Assembly: GCA_903813345.2 (NCBI GenBank)
Contig: CAIIXF020000009.1
Coordinates: forward strand, 29,984,740 to 30,048,739
Direction: 5' to 3'
DNA: 64,000 nt
DNA from: Owenia fusiformis
Lineage: Eukaryota; Annelida; Polychaeta; Sabellida; Oweniidae
Below are positions 42,301 through 54,300 of the stretch, piece after piece. The number at the start of each line of letters is the position of its first letter. The stretch's first letter is position 1. The notes beneath the pieces are model-generated. The model worked only from the letters and a program-made list of their open reading frames with translations. It made no database searches and was not told the DNA's origin. Position numbers and translations under genes: made by a program.

Positions 42301-45300
42301 CCTCCGTCTTGCATCCAACTAGCATATGGGGGTAATGGTACATGTACTATTCTTTGGTCGACAGCTCATTAGGATGGTTATTTAATTCTTTTTTACTTTT
42401 AGTAACGAGGTCCCCACCTCCTTAACTTTTTATTCAGCATATGTCATGAAATAGGTTGGATTGTATATAATTGAGAAATATTACAAGTATCTATTAATTA
42501 CAATACAAGCCTATTCCATGACCAGAGGCCCAACCAGCCTCTCCGCTTTTGGGAAAATTGAGGTTTTTATTTTGTTAGTGTATTAAATATGAATACATAA
42601 TGAGTTGGAGATCGATATTGGCCACTTGGGCCAGTCCACTTTTTATAAAGGGGTGTTTTTTAGACTTGCCAATTACTCCATTTAAGGGGAGTAAGCATAT
42701 GTCATGGAATAGGTTTGTATTGTAATTAATAGAAAATTTACTTGTAAAATGTCTCATTTCTGTCAATGATTAAGCAAAAAGTAAAAAAATGAGTCTCAAT
42801 CTTTGAAATGAAAATATGAGAGGTGTCATGTCACTGCAAAAACTTTTTGTGAATGGTGTTTGGTGGTTGGCATTTGGTGGTTGGAGGTCGTTGTCTGTAA
42901 CAAATGGCAGTAATGACATTTTGCATGTTAATGCCTTGCTTATATTTTCCATATGTCTCACTCTAATTTTAATTTCAGTTTGACATTGTTGCAACTGACA
43001 ATGGTCTACCCAAGCAACAAGGCAGATCCAGAATCACAATAACAGTTCTCCGCAACTCCAATGCTCCCCAATTTGTGAACGCCACCTATACAGCATTAGT
43101 TGATGACAGGGAGATTCCAGGTTTTTTTGTTGTTGGAGTTGAGGCAACAGATGCTGATGCAGAATTGCAACCAAATGTAAGTTAAGGCCAATATGAAAGA
43201 AGGCTTGTGTAGTATGTAATGAGTAATGTTTATTTGGGTATTTAAGAGCCCTGACAACCAACTAGTCTATTCTTTTGATCTACTTGTGTATTTCAGAGCT
43301 TATTCCATTTATCCTCATTTGTATTTTAGAGCCCTAACAGCCAAATAATCTATTCTGTTGATCCATTTGTGCATTTTAGAGCCCTAACTGCAAAACAGTA
43401 TATTCCATTGATGTATTTGTGTATTTCAGAGCCCTAACAGCCAAATAGTCTATTCCATCGATCCTAACAATGTCAAGGCAAATCAATATTTCGCTATCCT
43501 ACCCCAACTGGGTAATGTATACATCAAGAAGCAATTGATTGAAGACCCTAACACTAGACTGTACCAGGTATGTTCTATTTGGAGATCCACCTGTATACTT
43601 AAATACAGTTTATTGAATGTAAGAAAGGTAAATGCCTTTAAGAATCCATGTTGTAAGAGATAATTATAGGATATCCTATGATTTTGAGGAATATCATTTT
43701 TATCTACGAGGTGATATTGATATCTGCACGAGAGAGCGAAGCGAACGAGTGCATTTATCAATATCACCGAGTAGATTAAAATTATATTCTGAAAAAATCA
43801 TAGGATGTTCTTATTATCCTACACTTACAAGGAGTGTTCTAAATGTATAATATCATTGCAAAATGAATTCCATGCCAAATAGAGTCAATTTGGCGGGAAA
43901 TCAACAAGCGGAGTATATCGTCACAATATCCTCCGCATATTGGGGTTTCCGGAGTATATCGTCACGATATCCTCCGCCCGGAGTATATCGTTACGATATC
44001 CTCCGGATATTCATTTTGCCAATAAATATCAAATTTATTTTTTAATGTTATTATACATTTAGTACACTAAGTGTAGGATAAATAGAAATATTGTATAGTG
44101 TTGAATTTGTCCTAAAATCCACTTTGGCAAAAATAAAGACTGGTAAATTAAAATATGCCTATTGTACATTTAAAAGACGTACAATGAATTTGAACGTGTG
44201 AATTAAATTATGAATTAGAAAATATTAATGTGTGAAGATTTGTTACTGAATGTTTGTAGTACATATACATGTGAAATAGTATTGTTTTTCAACCTATTAG
44301 ACATTTTTGACCTGAAGGATTTCATCTGTGCCATGTTTTATTAGTTTGATGTACTAGCAAGAGACCTTGGGTCACCTCAGCAAACAGGTAGAAGCACTGT
44401 CATAATTGATGTCATTAAAAACAGTGAAATTGGAACATATGATCTTGGTTTCTCTGTGCCTGAGCACTAGTGAGTAAACAGGAATCTACCATTTGCATGT
44501 CATGTAGTTTTACAATTTGGTTTATATTTTAGGTGACTGGTATCCATTTCTCAACAAATGTTTTATTAAATTATTTCACACACAAGAGGAAATGAAGTTT
44601 GTTCTTGAGAAATGGTTTTATTTTACTAAAAGTTTATTTGCATATTTTTTCTTTTGCATGTAGCATTCTGCATTAGGAATTTATGTTAGAACTTTATGTT
44701 ATGCATGCTGCTCATTATATTTTAGGCTATAGATTCTATAGTATTATTCTGCCATACTTGATTTATATTTTGGATGAGCCTATGGAGAAGGCACTAGAGC
44801 ATGTACAGGGTGTTCAAGAATTGTGCTTATTTTTTTGCTGACTTGGGGCACCCTGTAAACTCATAAGTCATCCATCTTCTATGCTTCATTGCTTCAATAT
44901 GTTGTAAAACCAATTTGCATTTTACAAAACTTGCAAAATAAAAATCAATCACATAAGATCACATAAACAGCTAAAAAAAGAATAGAAAAAACTCAGTCCT
45001 TAAAAGTGTAAAGACACTAGTCTTTTGTACTGGTCAGCTATTTGATGTTAAAGTTATATCAACATACCAAATCAAATCATTAGATAGGGGTTTTACCATT
45101 TAAAAAGTGGTGAAGAAATTTGCTACCATGCAAAACTCCCAAATTTAACTTAGGTTAGTATTGCATTCAAATTGGTTTTACAAGTAGGTTGTTTTGGTGT
45201 TTATGTAGTCCACAAGTGAATGTATTATGGGTGCATGGGTTTTTTCTCCTATATTTCAGTTCTTAGTCATGGCTAGTGATAGCGGGATTCCATCATTGAG

Positions 45301-48300
45301 TACTACTGCTAGTGTCACCATTAATGTGGAGAGGCATGAACGTAATACTGATAGTCTAGAATTAGGTTTCAGTCTGGAAAATTATTAGTAAGTTTAGTAA
45401 TTGTTCAGCATATCTTCAGGGTTGCTTTGGCATGTTTCTCTTTTATATACACTATGTTGTTTTTGCATGTTATAAAATTTGTGATTTTTATTTTTGGATT
45501 TTAATTGCTGTATGTCGGATATTAATTAAAAACGAATATTCAAAATGTCTTATTATTGATGTATGGATTTAAATTATTAAATGTACATGTAATTAAGAAT
45601 TCTATTTTAAGTCATGTCAATGTTTTAATGTTATAATTATTAAGCTATTATTTATCCGAATATGACATTATATATATGGTTTATTCATGCAGTGTTAGAG
45701 TGTATGAGGAGCTAACAATTAATACAACCATACGGGAACTAAATGTCATTAACCAGGCTACAGATAAGAATGTTGTTTGTGAAATAGATGAAGGAAATGA
45801 TGAAGGTAAATACAGATGTGAACTGTATACTTGGTGATACACATTGTTCTACTGCACCCTTTGTCTTTAAAATTCTTATTTCCTAATCATTGCGTTATCC
45901 CCATTTATACTATTCTGACTCTGAATTGGAAAAGCTGCACTTGCTGTATTTAAAGAGTTAATTACAAATGGTACTGCATGTTGTAAAAGAATGTTTATTT
46001 ATCTAGAATGAAATTAATTATTTTCAGGAGTAAGATGTAACATGAAGATCCTTTCATGATATTAATTGAAGTTAAACAAAAAATAATTGAAGATATTTCA
46101 GAGTAGATTTGTGTATTTCTTTACCATGTATCTTACGATTTCTGTATATAGTGGTACTATGTTTACAGGCCACTTTGCTGTCATATCAACAAATTTTAAG
46201 AAAGACTGTGCCATTGTTAATCGTAACGAACTAGACAGAGAGACAACAAGTCGATACAACCTTACCGTATCTGTTAAAGAAGTCAGCCAAAAGCGAGGTA
46301 TGATTTACAAATGATATTTTGTGCTTTTTTACTCAGCCTACTTGTCTGTGTGTCCATCTGTCTGGGGATTCTAATTATTCAACATAAGAATAAAGTGTTG
46401 GAGCTTTAAATGTTTTTGAAAAAAAATAGAATGGACACATATATATGAAATAATAAATGTTTCAATCAGGATTTAGACTACCCCAGATTTTTTGGGAAAA
46501 CTAGATTGTTAAGATTTTGTATAATAGTAAAAATCTTTAGCCTGTTCCATTCCATCTGCAAAAATCGTGATATTTCTTGTTAAATATCACGCTCCATCAC
46601 TTTTAGCCATTCCCTTCCCGTGTGTAGGATTAAATATTTTCATTTGAAAACCCATACCACTATCTCTGAGGTGACTTTCCATTTGCAGGGCTTTGTGAAA
46701 TGAATATCATTTGTGAATCTCATAAGCTGAATATAATAGCATACAATTCTGTAAGATTAATACAAATGGGCATTGAATGTACTCTCCCCTCCCGTGTTGA
46801 CCTGTGATATTATTTTATTCAATTAACAGTCATTAAATAATTCAAATTCAGAGATAAAACTATAATTTCATTTATTTTGCCTCAAATTTCTAAAAAATCT
46901 GTGACAACTTCTTAAAATATACCTTTTCTAGCTGCCTCATATGCCATCACATATGTGATAATTGATGTGCTGGACCTCAATGACGAGGCACCTCAGTGGG
47001 TCTTCCCAGATCCCCAACCATATCCTAGCCCTTCAACAACCAGTGGCAAGTACTTCACAGCCTTAAGCAAGACAGCAGATGCATCAACCTTTATCATACA
47101 AGTACTGGTAAGTGTAGCGCATTTCTATATAAGGCATGCAAAATGATTCAAACATGATTGTCAGTCATTTATGGAAAATAATACACTGCTTTTTGTTACT
47201 GGATATGAATTGATTAATCATCCTATATTATATATTTAGCTCATATCAAGTTGTTTCCTGCTGTCTTTTCAAGAGAGGAGTTTTTATATAACTTTGAAAT
47301 CTTGCTAATTCTCTTTTTTATGAGATTTTAAGAGATTTTCATATTAAGTCTTCAATGACCTACTTGTCCTTCTTTTTAATAGCATATTTGCATTCAGTGA
47401 ATAGTTTTTTACTAGCACTATAATAACTTTCATTTATACTTTTACAAGAAAGGTGTGGGCCAAATATACATTGATGCATTGTTAAAATTCTTTAAAACCT
47501 TCATTTGACAACCAAAATTTTCATGAATTATCAGATTATAAATCATGAAATTGAATGACTATTGCATTTTTAACATTGAAGCTTATGGTAGTTTAGCCCT
47601 ACCAAAATAAATAAAAACAAGTGGTGACATCTATTTATTCAGCTTAAATCAACTATATAGCAACTACCTCATTAAAGGGGTATTCCTCACCAGACCATTT
47701 CTCTCCTGATATGGTAGCTATAATCAAATATATACTTTTCATATTCAGGAAAACATAGGGAAATGTTTTGATATGGTCAGTATTGATTAATTAATTTTCT
47801 ACCTTTTTATTCCAATATATATGAACCTCAAATAATGAAGCTTAAAGGTGCAACAATGGGAGCCAGGACTCGTATAGATGGCAGTTAACTACTAGGTTGT
47901 TCTCCACAACTGGCCCATTGGTTTATGTGTAAATATTGCTGTTTTGAAACTTCAAATTCTCTACATATATCAAATAAATATCATATTTTCCTTCATCATT
48001 ATTTACAAACATGTTTTAAGATTCAAAATTAGAAGTTTTGGATATTTTCAATAAAATTTATCTTTGGAGATTTTTCGAACATTTTTTACATGTTAAAGGG
48101 GACCACCACCATGATCACATGATCAGTCGTGTGGAGGTAAGCTCCCAGTTGAAATAAAAGCACTGTTCTCCTTTGGTTTATGTGAAAAGTAGCTAATACC
48201 CTCATGTATTTGGTCAGTTTGTGTGTCACACGACTTATCCACACCATATGCTTCATTCAACATATTTTATGCTATTAAGCTGCATATAAAAACACTACTT

Positions 48301-51300
48301 AGCTGTAAAAACGTACCACATGGATGAACTCAGGTTAGGGTAATTAAATTAGTTGTTTCTCATTCTTGCCCGCGTGTGGCCCAATCCCCCCTCCACCTTT
48401 TTCTGCCATTTCTGAGAAAAAAACACCTTACCTCGCGCGCATCCATGGCGTGTGAAACACTTTTTTAAAACTTTTTATGGATCAGGATAATTGACAATAT
48501 CGTGGTACTGATATATGATCAAATATACCAGTAAAGTAAGCTAAATTCAACATATAAATTCAACATAAACCCAGTTTATTTCCTTCAAAATTAGTTATTT
48601 GTTTTTACAGTTATTTTTTAAAAAAAGTCCCTCATCAGCATTTTAGATAGACAAAAAAGGTAATATAAAAATCGTCATTCCCGTATCAATTTTGAAAAAT
48701 AGAAGAAAGAGAAACAACTAATTTAATTACCCTGGCCTAACATAAAATACAAAGCCACTAGCCAGCTCATACAGTATACTTACCCCTTGCAAATTGTAAT
48801 TTATTGAATTCACAGTTAACCCATCAATTTAAAAAAAACAAAAAATATTGTTCTCATGGATCTATTATTCATGTTAAACTCACTATGAAAATATAAATAT
48901 GAAATAATATGTTAGCTTGAAGTCATATATAAGATGAAAATATATGTCCATGCATTTGCATTTTTCCAAAGGGAATACTGTATATTCCCATGTAAGTAAA
49001 TACAGGTGCAATATATAATTTATATGTATATCTATGTCATCTGTACATCTATACATGCGCGTATAGTGATACATTTGAACAAGATGATGGTCCTGGAAAG
49101 AAATGAGCTTGGCAGATTTGCTAAAAAGCCACATACACCACAAAAGCAAGACCAATTTGAAAGTAAGTTCATTATTTTCAAGGGTACACTTCAAGTGAAA
49201 GCTACATTGCTACAGGGTGGCCAATCATTCTGAGACAAATGTATTATCCAACGATTGTGATTTTCGAAGCTAAAATATAATATCTTGAGCAGATGGAAAT
49301 ACATTCCCATGAGATATGTATATATAGTCAAAAGTGATAACTATTTATTGAGTGTAATGAAACGTATCCTTCGCCAACTGCTTTTGTTTGAGATAATTAT
49401 CATGAAATATTTTTAAATTAATTTTTATGTGTGTCATTGATCCTAATCCACCCTGTAGTCTGGTGTTTGTAGAGCATTGCACCTCGTACAACTTATTCTC
49501 ACAAATATCAAACCTCATTTACTAATTAATTTTTTATGTGAATATGAAGAGTCCAAACATTGCTTTTTTATGTTTACTGTATAGCTATATTTAGCCTTGA
49601 TATCCATGATTTTTTAAAACAAAATCTCACCGTTAGATTTTGAGCTATTCATGTTTACTCATTTTTCTAATTGGAAAACAATGCAAATCTCATTTTTTGA
49701 AATTCTAAGACGGTGAAAAATCATTAAAAAATACACAGATTCAGAATCCGGCAAGCATTTTCCCTTATTCCTCTCCGTTAAGAAGTTTTGTAAGGTGTTG
49801 GATTCCTTTAAAGTATGCTATTAAACCTACTGAATTTTTCGCCATCTATTGACAGTCCTGAAGGCCATTAGAACAGAGTTTGAACAATCATGGACCAGTG
49901 TCAAAATATATTCAAGTTTGGATATTTCATCAAGACTAATATTTTTTTTTATTTTCTCAAGAAACTCCCTGGATGAACATTATTTCAACTGATATTCCTC
50001 TTGAAACGTAATGGATCTTAAAATTCTCTTAGTGGGACTCCCTTTAGAGAAGCTTTGAACTGAATTTACACTTCTTAATGCTAAAATTGATAGTTTATCC
50101 ATACATTTTAAAAAAACAGGTATGTCAAAGAAGATGTTAAGCCAAATATTGCCCTGATAGCTCAGAAAAAGTAAAAAATTTGGAATTTTTCTCTACAGAC
50201 CTTTTGCCCCTTTGATATAGGCAAAAGTTATCTGTATCACATCAGGGATATCAGCACTGGGGTCAACCCTCCTAAGCGTCTCTTTCAGGACTTTCATCGT
50301 TACGAGGCCCATATAACAAAGCAAGAGTTGTGGGCTCTAAAAGCTTTTCTATAAGGGCTGTCAATGAATAACCTGTTAAATTCTTAATAACCACTCATAG
50401 TAGCTTACTTGAGTAAGAAATTTTCACTTGAATTGGTTGACTGTGGATATCTAATCCTATTTTTGTATAATTCATTTCTTTTGGCCAGTAACCTGTTTCC
50501 AGGCGTGAGAAATAAATCCCTCTTTTATCCTATCAGCAGTCAGAATTCGATCCAGTGAGGCTACTCTTATGTCACATAAGTTCTTCCAATGTTTGTGGCT
50601 GTAAATTGACACCACTACTTTCTACAGTGCTTGCTGTCAAACCTCCATTCATCATATACCTTCCTCTCTTTTTGTCAACTGCCAATCTGGTTGACATTAT
50701 GCTCTGCAGACTAAATATTTCTTGCTGCTGCCTCTTTCTGAAATACCTCATTACAACCCTTTTAATATCAGGCATTCGTAGAGCATATACATAGGGATTG
50801 ATAGCTGAATTGGCAAGCCATAAATACATAAGAGCCCTGGTTACTTGTCTTGGTAATAACTCAGCATATGGGTCAACAAGCATATGGATTGACTCTGGCA
50901 TCCAACATAGACAGAAAAGTATGTAAATTTCGCTCATTCTGCGACAGGCATGGTTGTACTGACTATTGATTGCACTATGCCTGAATTTTAGCCTTCTTCT
51001 GACGATGAAGAATATCCTTATGTAGAAATAAAAAGGGAGGATAAGACTTGGGACAACAATAAGGCCATAGACGCAGTTGATCCAGCGCCCAATGTTCTCC
51101 ATATCTGTTGCGTCAAGAGCACTTAAACACATTCCAAATATAGGGAAATACCCCGGTCGTATGACACCGGCCAAATGGGGAACTATGAGTATACAGAATG
51201 AAATAATCCATATTAAAACCAAAGAAGACACAAGAACTGGCCATTTGTCCCAATTCTGGTAACATGAAACTTGAGGTTTAGCAGCAATAAAGTATTTAAA

Positions 51301-54300
51301 TGATATAAATGCATTTGTGTAAAGAGTAGCCCCAAAGGACCAGACTTGAACGTATGCAGTGATCTCACACAGTAATGTGTTTATTTGATGTTTATAATAC
51401 ACAGTTGTGTACAGATTTACTGGAACACTCCAAGCACATATCAGGATGTCTGAGATGGCAAGACTGACTAACATACTATGTCGGGACTTCCACAACTGCT
51501 TTGATGTTAGTATAGAAAAGAGTGTGAGTGCATTACCTACTGTACCTGAAACAGATATCACCCCCAACACAACAGCCTCAATAGTAATCTCTAATATAGG
51601 GATATCATGGTTAGTGATATTTATGTTACAACCATCTGTTTGCATTTTCTTCTCTGCTTCGGTAGTATTCATGTTGCATACATCTGTGACAGAAATTTCT
51701 CCCTCTACTTTAGTAATGTTGATGTTTGATACCTCTGTGAAGGAAATAGGAATATTGGATGTCTTTGTAACAGACATTCCCTTCCCTGATTCAGTTGTAC
51801 CATTGTTGGATGCCTTTGTGACAGAAATGTCCTTCTCTGCTTCAGTTGTGTTGATGTTTGATGCCTCTGTGGTAGACATGTCCTTCTCTGCTTCAGTTGT
51901 GTTCATGCTTGATGCCTCTGTGGTAGACATTTCCTTCTCTGCTTCAGTTGTGTTGATGTTTGATGCCTCTGTGGTAGACATGTCCTTCTCTGCTTCAGTT
52001 GTGTTCATGCTTGATGCCTCTGTGGTAGACATGTCCTTCTCTGCTTCAGTTGTGTTCATGTTTGATGCCTCTGTGGTAGACATTTCCTTCTCTACTTCAG
52101 TTGTGTTCATGTTTGATGCCTCTGTGGTAGACATTTCCTTCTCTGCTTCAGTTGTGTTCATGTTTGATGCCTCTGTGGTAGACATTTCCTTCTCTGCTTC
52201 AGTTATGTTCATGTTTGATGCCTCTGTGGTAGACATGTCCTTCTCTACTTCAGTTGTGTTCATGTTTGATGCCTCTGTGGTAGTCATTTCCTTCTCTGCT
52301 TCATTTGTGTTCATGTTTGATGCCTCTGTGGTAGACATGTCCTTCTCTGCTTCAGTTGTGTTCATGTTTGATGCCTCTGTGGTAGACATTTCCTTCTCTG
52401 CTTCAGTTGTGTTCATGTTTGATGCCTCTGTGGTAGACATGTCCTTCTCTGCTTCAGTTGTCTTCATGATTGATGCCTCTGTGGTAGACATTTCCTTCTC
52501 TGCTTCAGTTGTGTTCATGTTTGATGCCTCTGTGGTAGACATGTCCTTCTCTACTTCAGTTGTGTTCATGTTTGATGGCTCTGTGGTAGACATTTCCTTC
52601 TCTGCTTCAGTTATGTTCATGTTTGATGCCTCTGTGGTAGACATTTCCTTCTCTGCTTCATTTGTGTTCATGTTTGATGCCTCTGTGGTAGACATGTCCT
52701 TCTCTGCTTCAGTTGTCTTCATGATTGATGCCTCTGTGGTAGACATGTCCTTCTCTGCTTCAGTTGTGTTCATGTTTGATGCCTCTGTGGTAGACATGTC
52801 CTTCTCTGCTTCAGTTGTTTTCATGTTTGATGCCCCTGTGGTAGACATGTCCTTCTCTGCTTCAGTTGTGTTCATGTTTGATGCCTCTGTGGTAGACATG
52901 TCCTTCTCTGCTTCAGTTGTCTTCATGTTTGATGCCTCTGTGGTAGACATTTCCTTCTCTGCTTCATTTGTGTTCATGTTTGATGCCTCTGTGGTAGACA
53001 TGTCCTTCTCTGCTTCAGTTGTCTTCATAATTGATGCCTCTGTGGTAGACATGTCCTTCTCTGCTTCAGTTGTGTTCATGTTTGATGCCTCTGTGGTAGA
53101 CATGTCCTTCTCTACTTCATTTGTGTTCATGTTTGATGCCTCTGTGGTAGACATTTCCTTCTCTGCTTCAGTTATGTTCATGTTTGATGCCTCTGTGGTA
53201 GACATTTCCTTCTCTGCTTCAGTTGTGTTCATGTCTGATGCCTCTGTGGTAGACATTTCCTTCTCTGCTTCAGTTGTGTTCATGTCTGATGCCTCTGTGG
53301 TAGACATTTCCTTCTCTGCTTCAGTTGTCTTCATGTGTGATGCCTCTCTGGTAGACATTTCCTTCTCTGCTTCAATTGTGTTCATGTTTGATGGCTCTGT
53401 GATTAACTCTACATCTGCAGCAGTTCTATTTATGTTGAATACCTTGGTAATGGGCATTTCATTTACTGCTTTAGTTACATTACTGTAGGATGCCTCTGTG
53501 ATAAGCATTTCCTTGTCTGATTCCATTGTATTATTGTTAGATGCCTCTGTGACAGAAATATCATTATCTGCCTCAGTTACATTAATTTTGCTAGATTGTG
53601 TAATACTCCTTTCACCAGATTTAACACTTGTTTGTGTAACAGTATCTTGCAGTCTACCATTTCTTGTAAAATTCTCAATGTCCATACTTGTATGCATATC
53701 CAATTGTTGGATGGACTTAGTGACTGTCAGAGCAGCTAGAGTTTCTAGTTGGCCACTCGTGTGTTTTCTAACAGTTTTGTTTGAGACTGCAACATCCAAC
53801 AGAGTGGAGTTCATGAGCTGAAATAAGAATACAACAGTAGTATTTTAAAATGAAGCTATTCACTTGACTCAGTTTAATGGAAAGATCCACAGACATATGT
53901 AGGATTATCAGACATTTGTGTGTATTTGACCACAAAAACAAATGTGTCTGTAAGACAAGTCTATATAACCTTCAAAAAAAATTTACTTTTTTATTATTAA
54001 AAGGTGCCACATAATGGTATTTACAATGATTTGTGAAATATTGAAATTGTGTAAAGTATGATATTGTATATAATTGAGAAAATAAACTGATTTAATGGAA
54101 ATGGTTGAATGTCTCCTTCTACAGTAACAGGTGCATAGCAATAAAAATGTGAAAAGTAAGAGAATATATAATTTCAATATCACATAACTAAATAGTATGA
54201 CATGATAATATCTGGTGAGATTTGACAGTAGTTCAAGGAACTACTCCTCTTAGTATATATTGCAATAATAATCTTTAAATGACTTTATGCTTTTTGAGCT

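Larger units (their letters stand above)
41235..42735 (+). repeat. Tandem exon module 3 of 4
   Basis: About 1.5 kb, same order as module 1. Confidence 0.85.
42736..43650 (+). repeat. Tandem exon module 4 of 4 (truncated at its 3' end)
   Basis: The most diverged module. Its 3' intron part is cut off by the hairpin element at 43657. Confidence 0.85.

Noticed and set aside
35360-43650. Assembly artefact as explanation for the four modules
   Set aside because: Modules differ by amino-acid changes, ladder step number and one unique transposon insertion, which simple duplication of reads would not produce; long reads would still be decisive.
44467-44472. TAG apparently ending exon 31a
   Set aside because: Followed by a perfect GTGAGT context; splicing after TA removes the stop and matches the phase of exon 31b.
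46149-46153. Alternative acceptor TATATAG for exon 33
   Set aside because: Gives the wrong phase with exon 32; the acceptor at 46168 restores the frame and cadherin motifs.
51407-53488. 693-codon open frame on the + strand opposite the GPCR
   Set aside because: It is open only because the 51-bp repeat lacks stops in this antisense frame; the product is a monotonous repeat without domain signals, and the minus strand encodes a clear GPCR.
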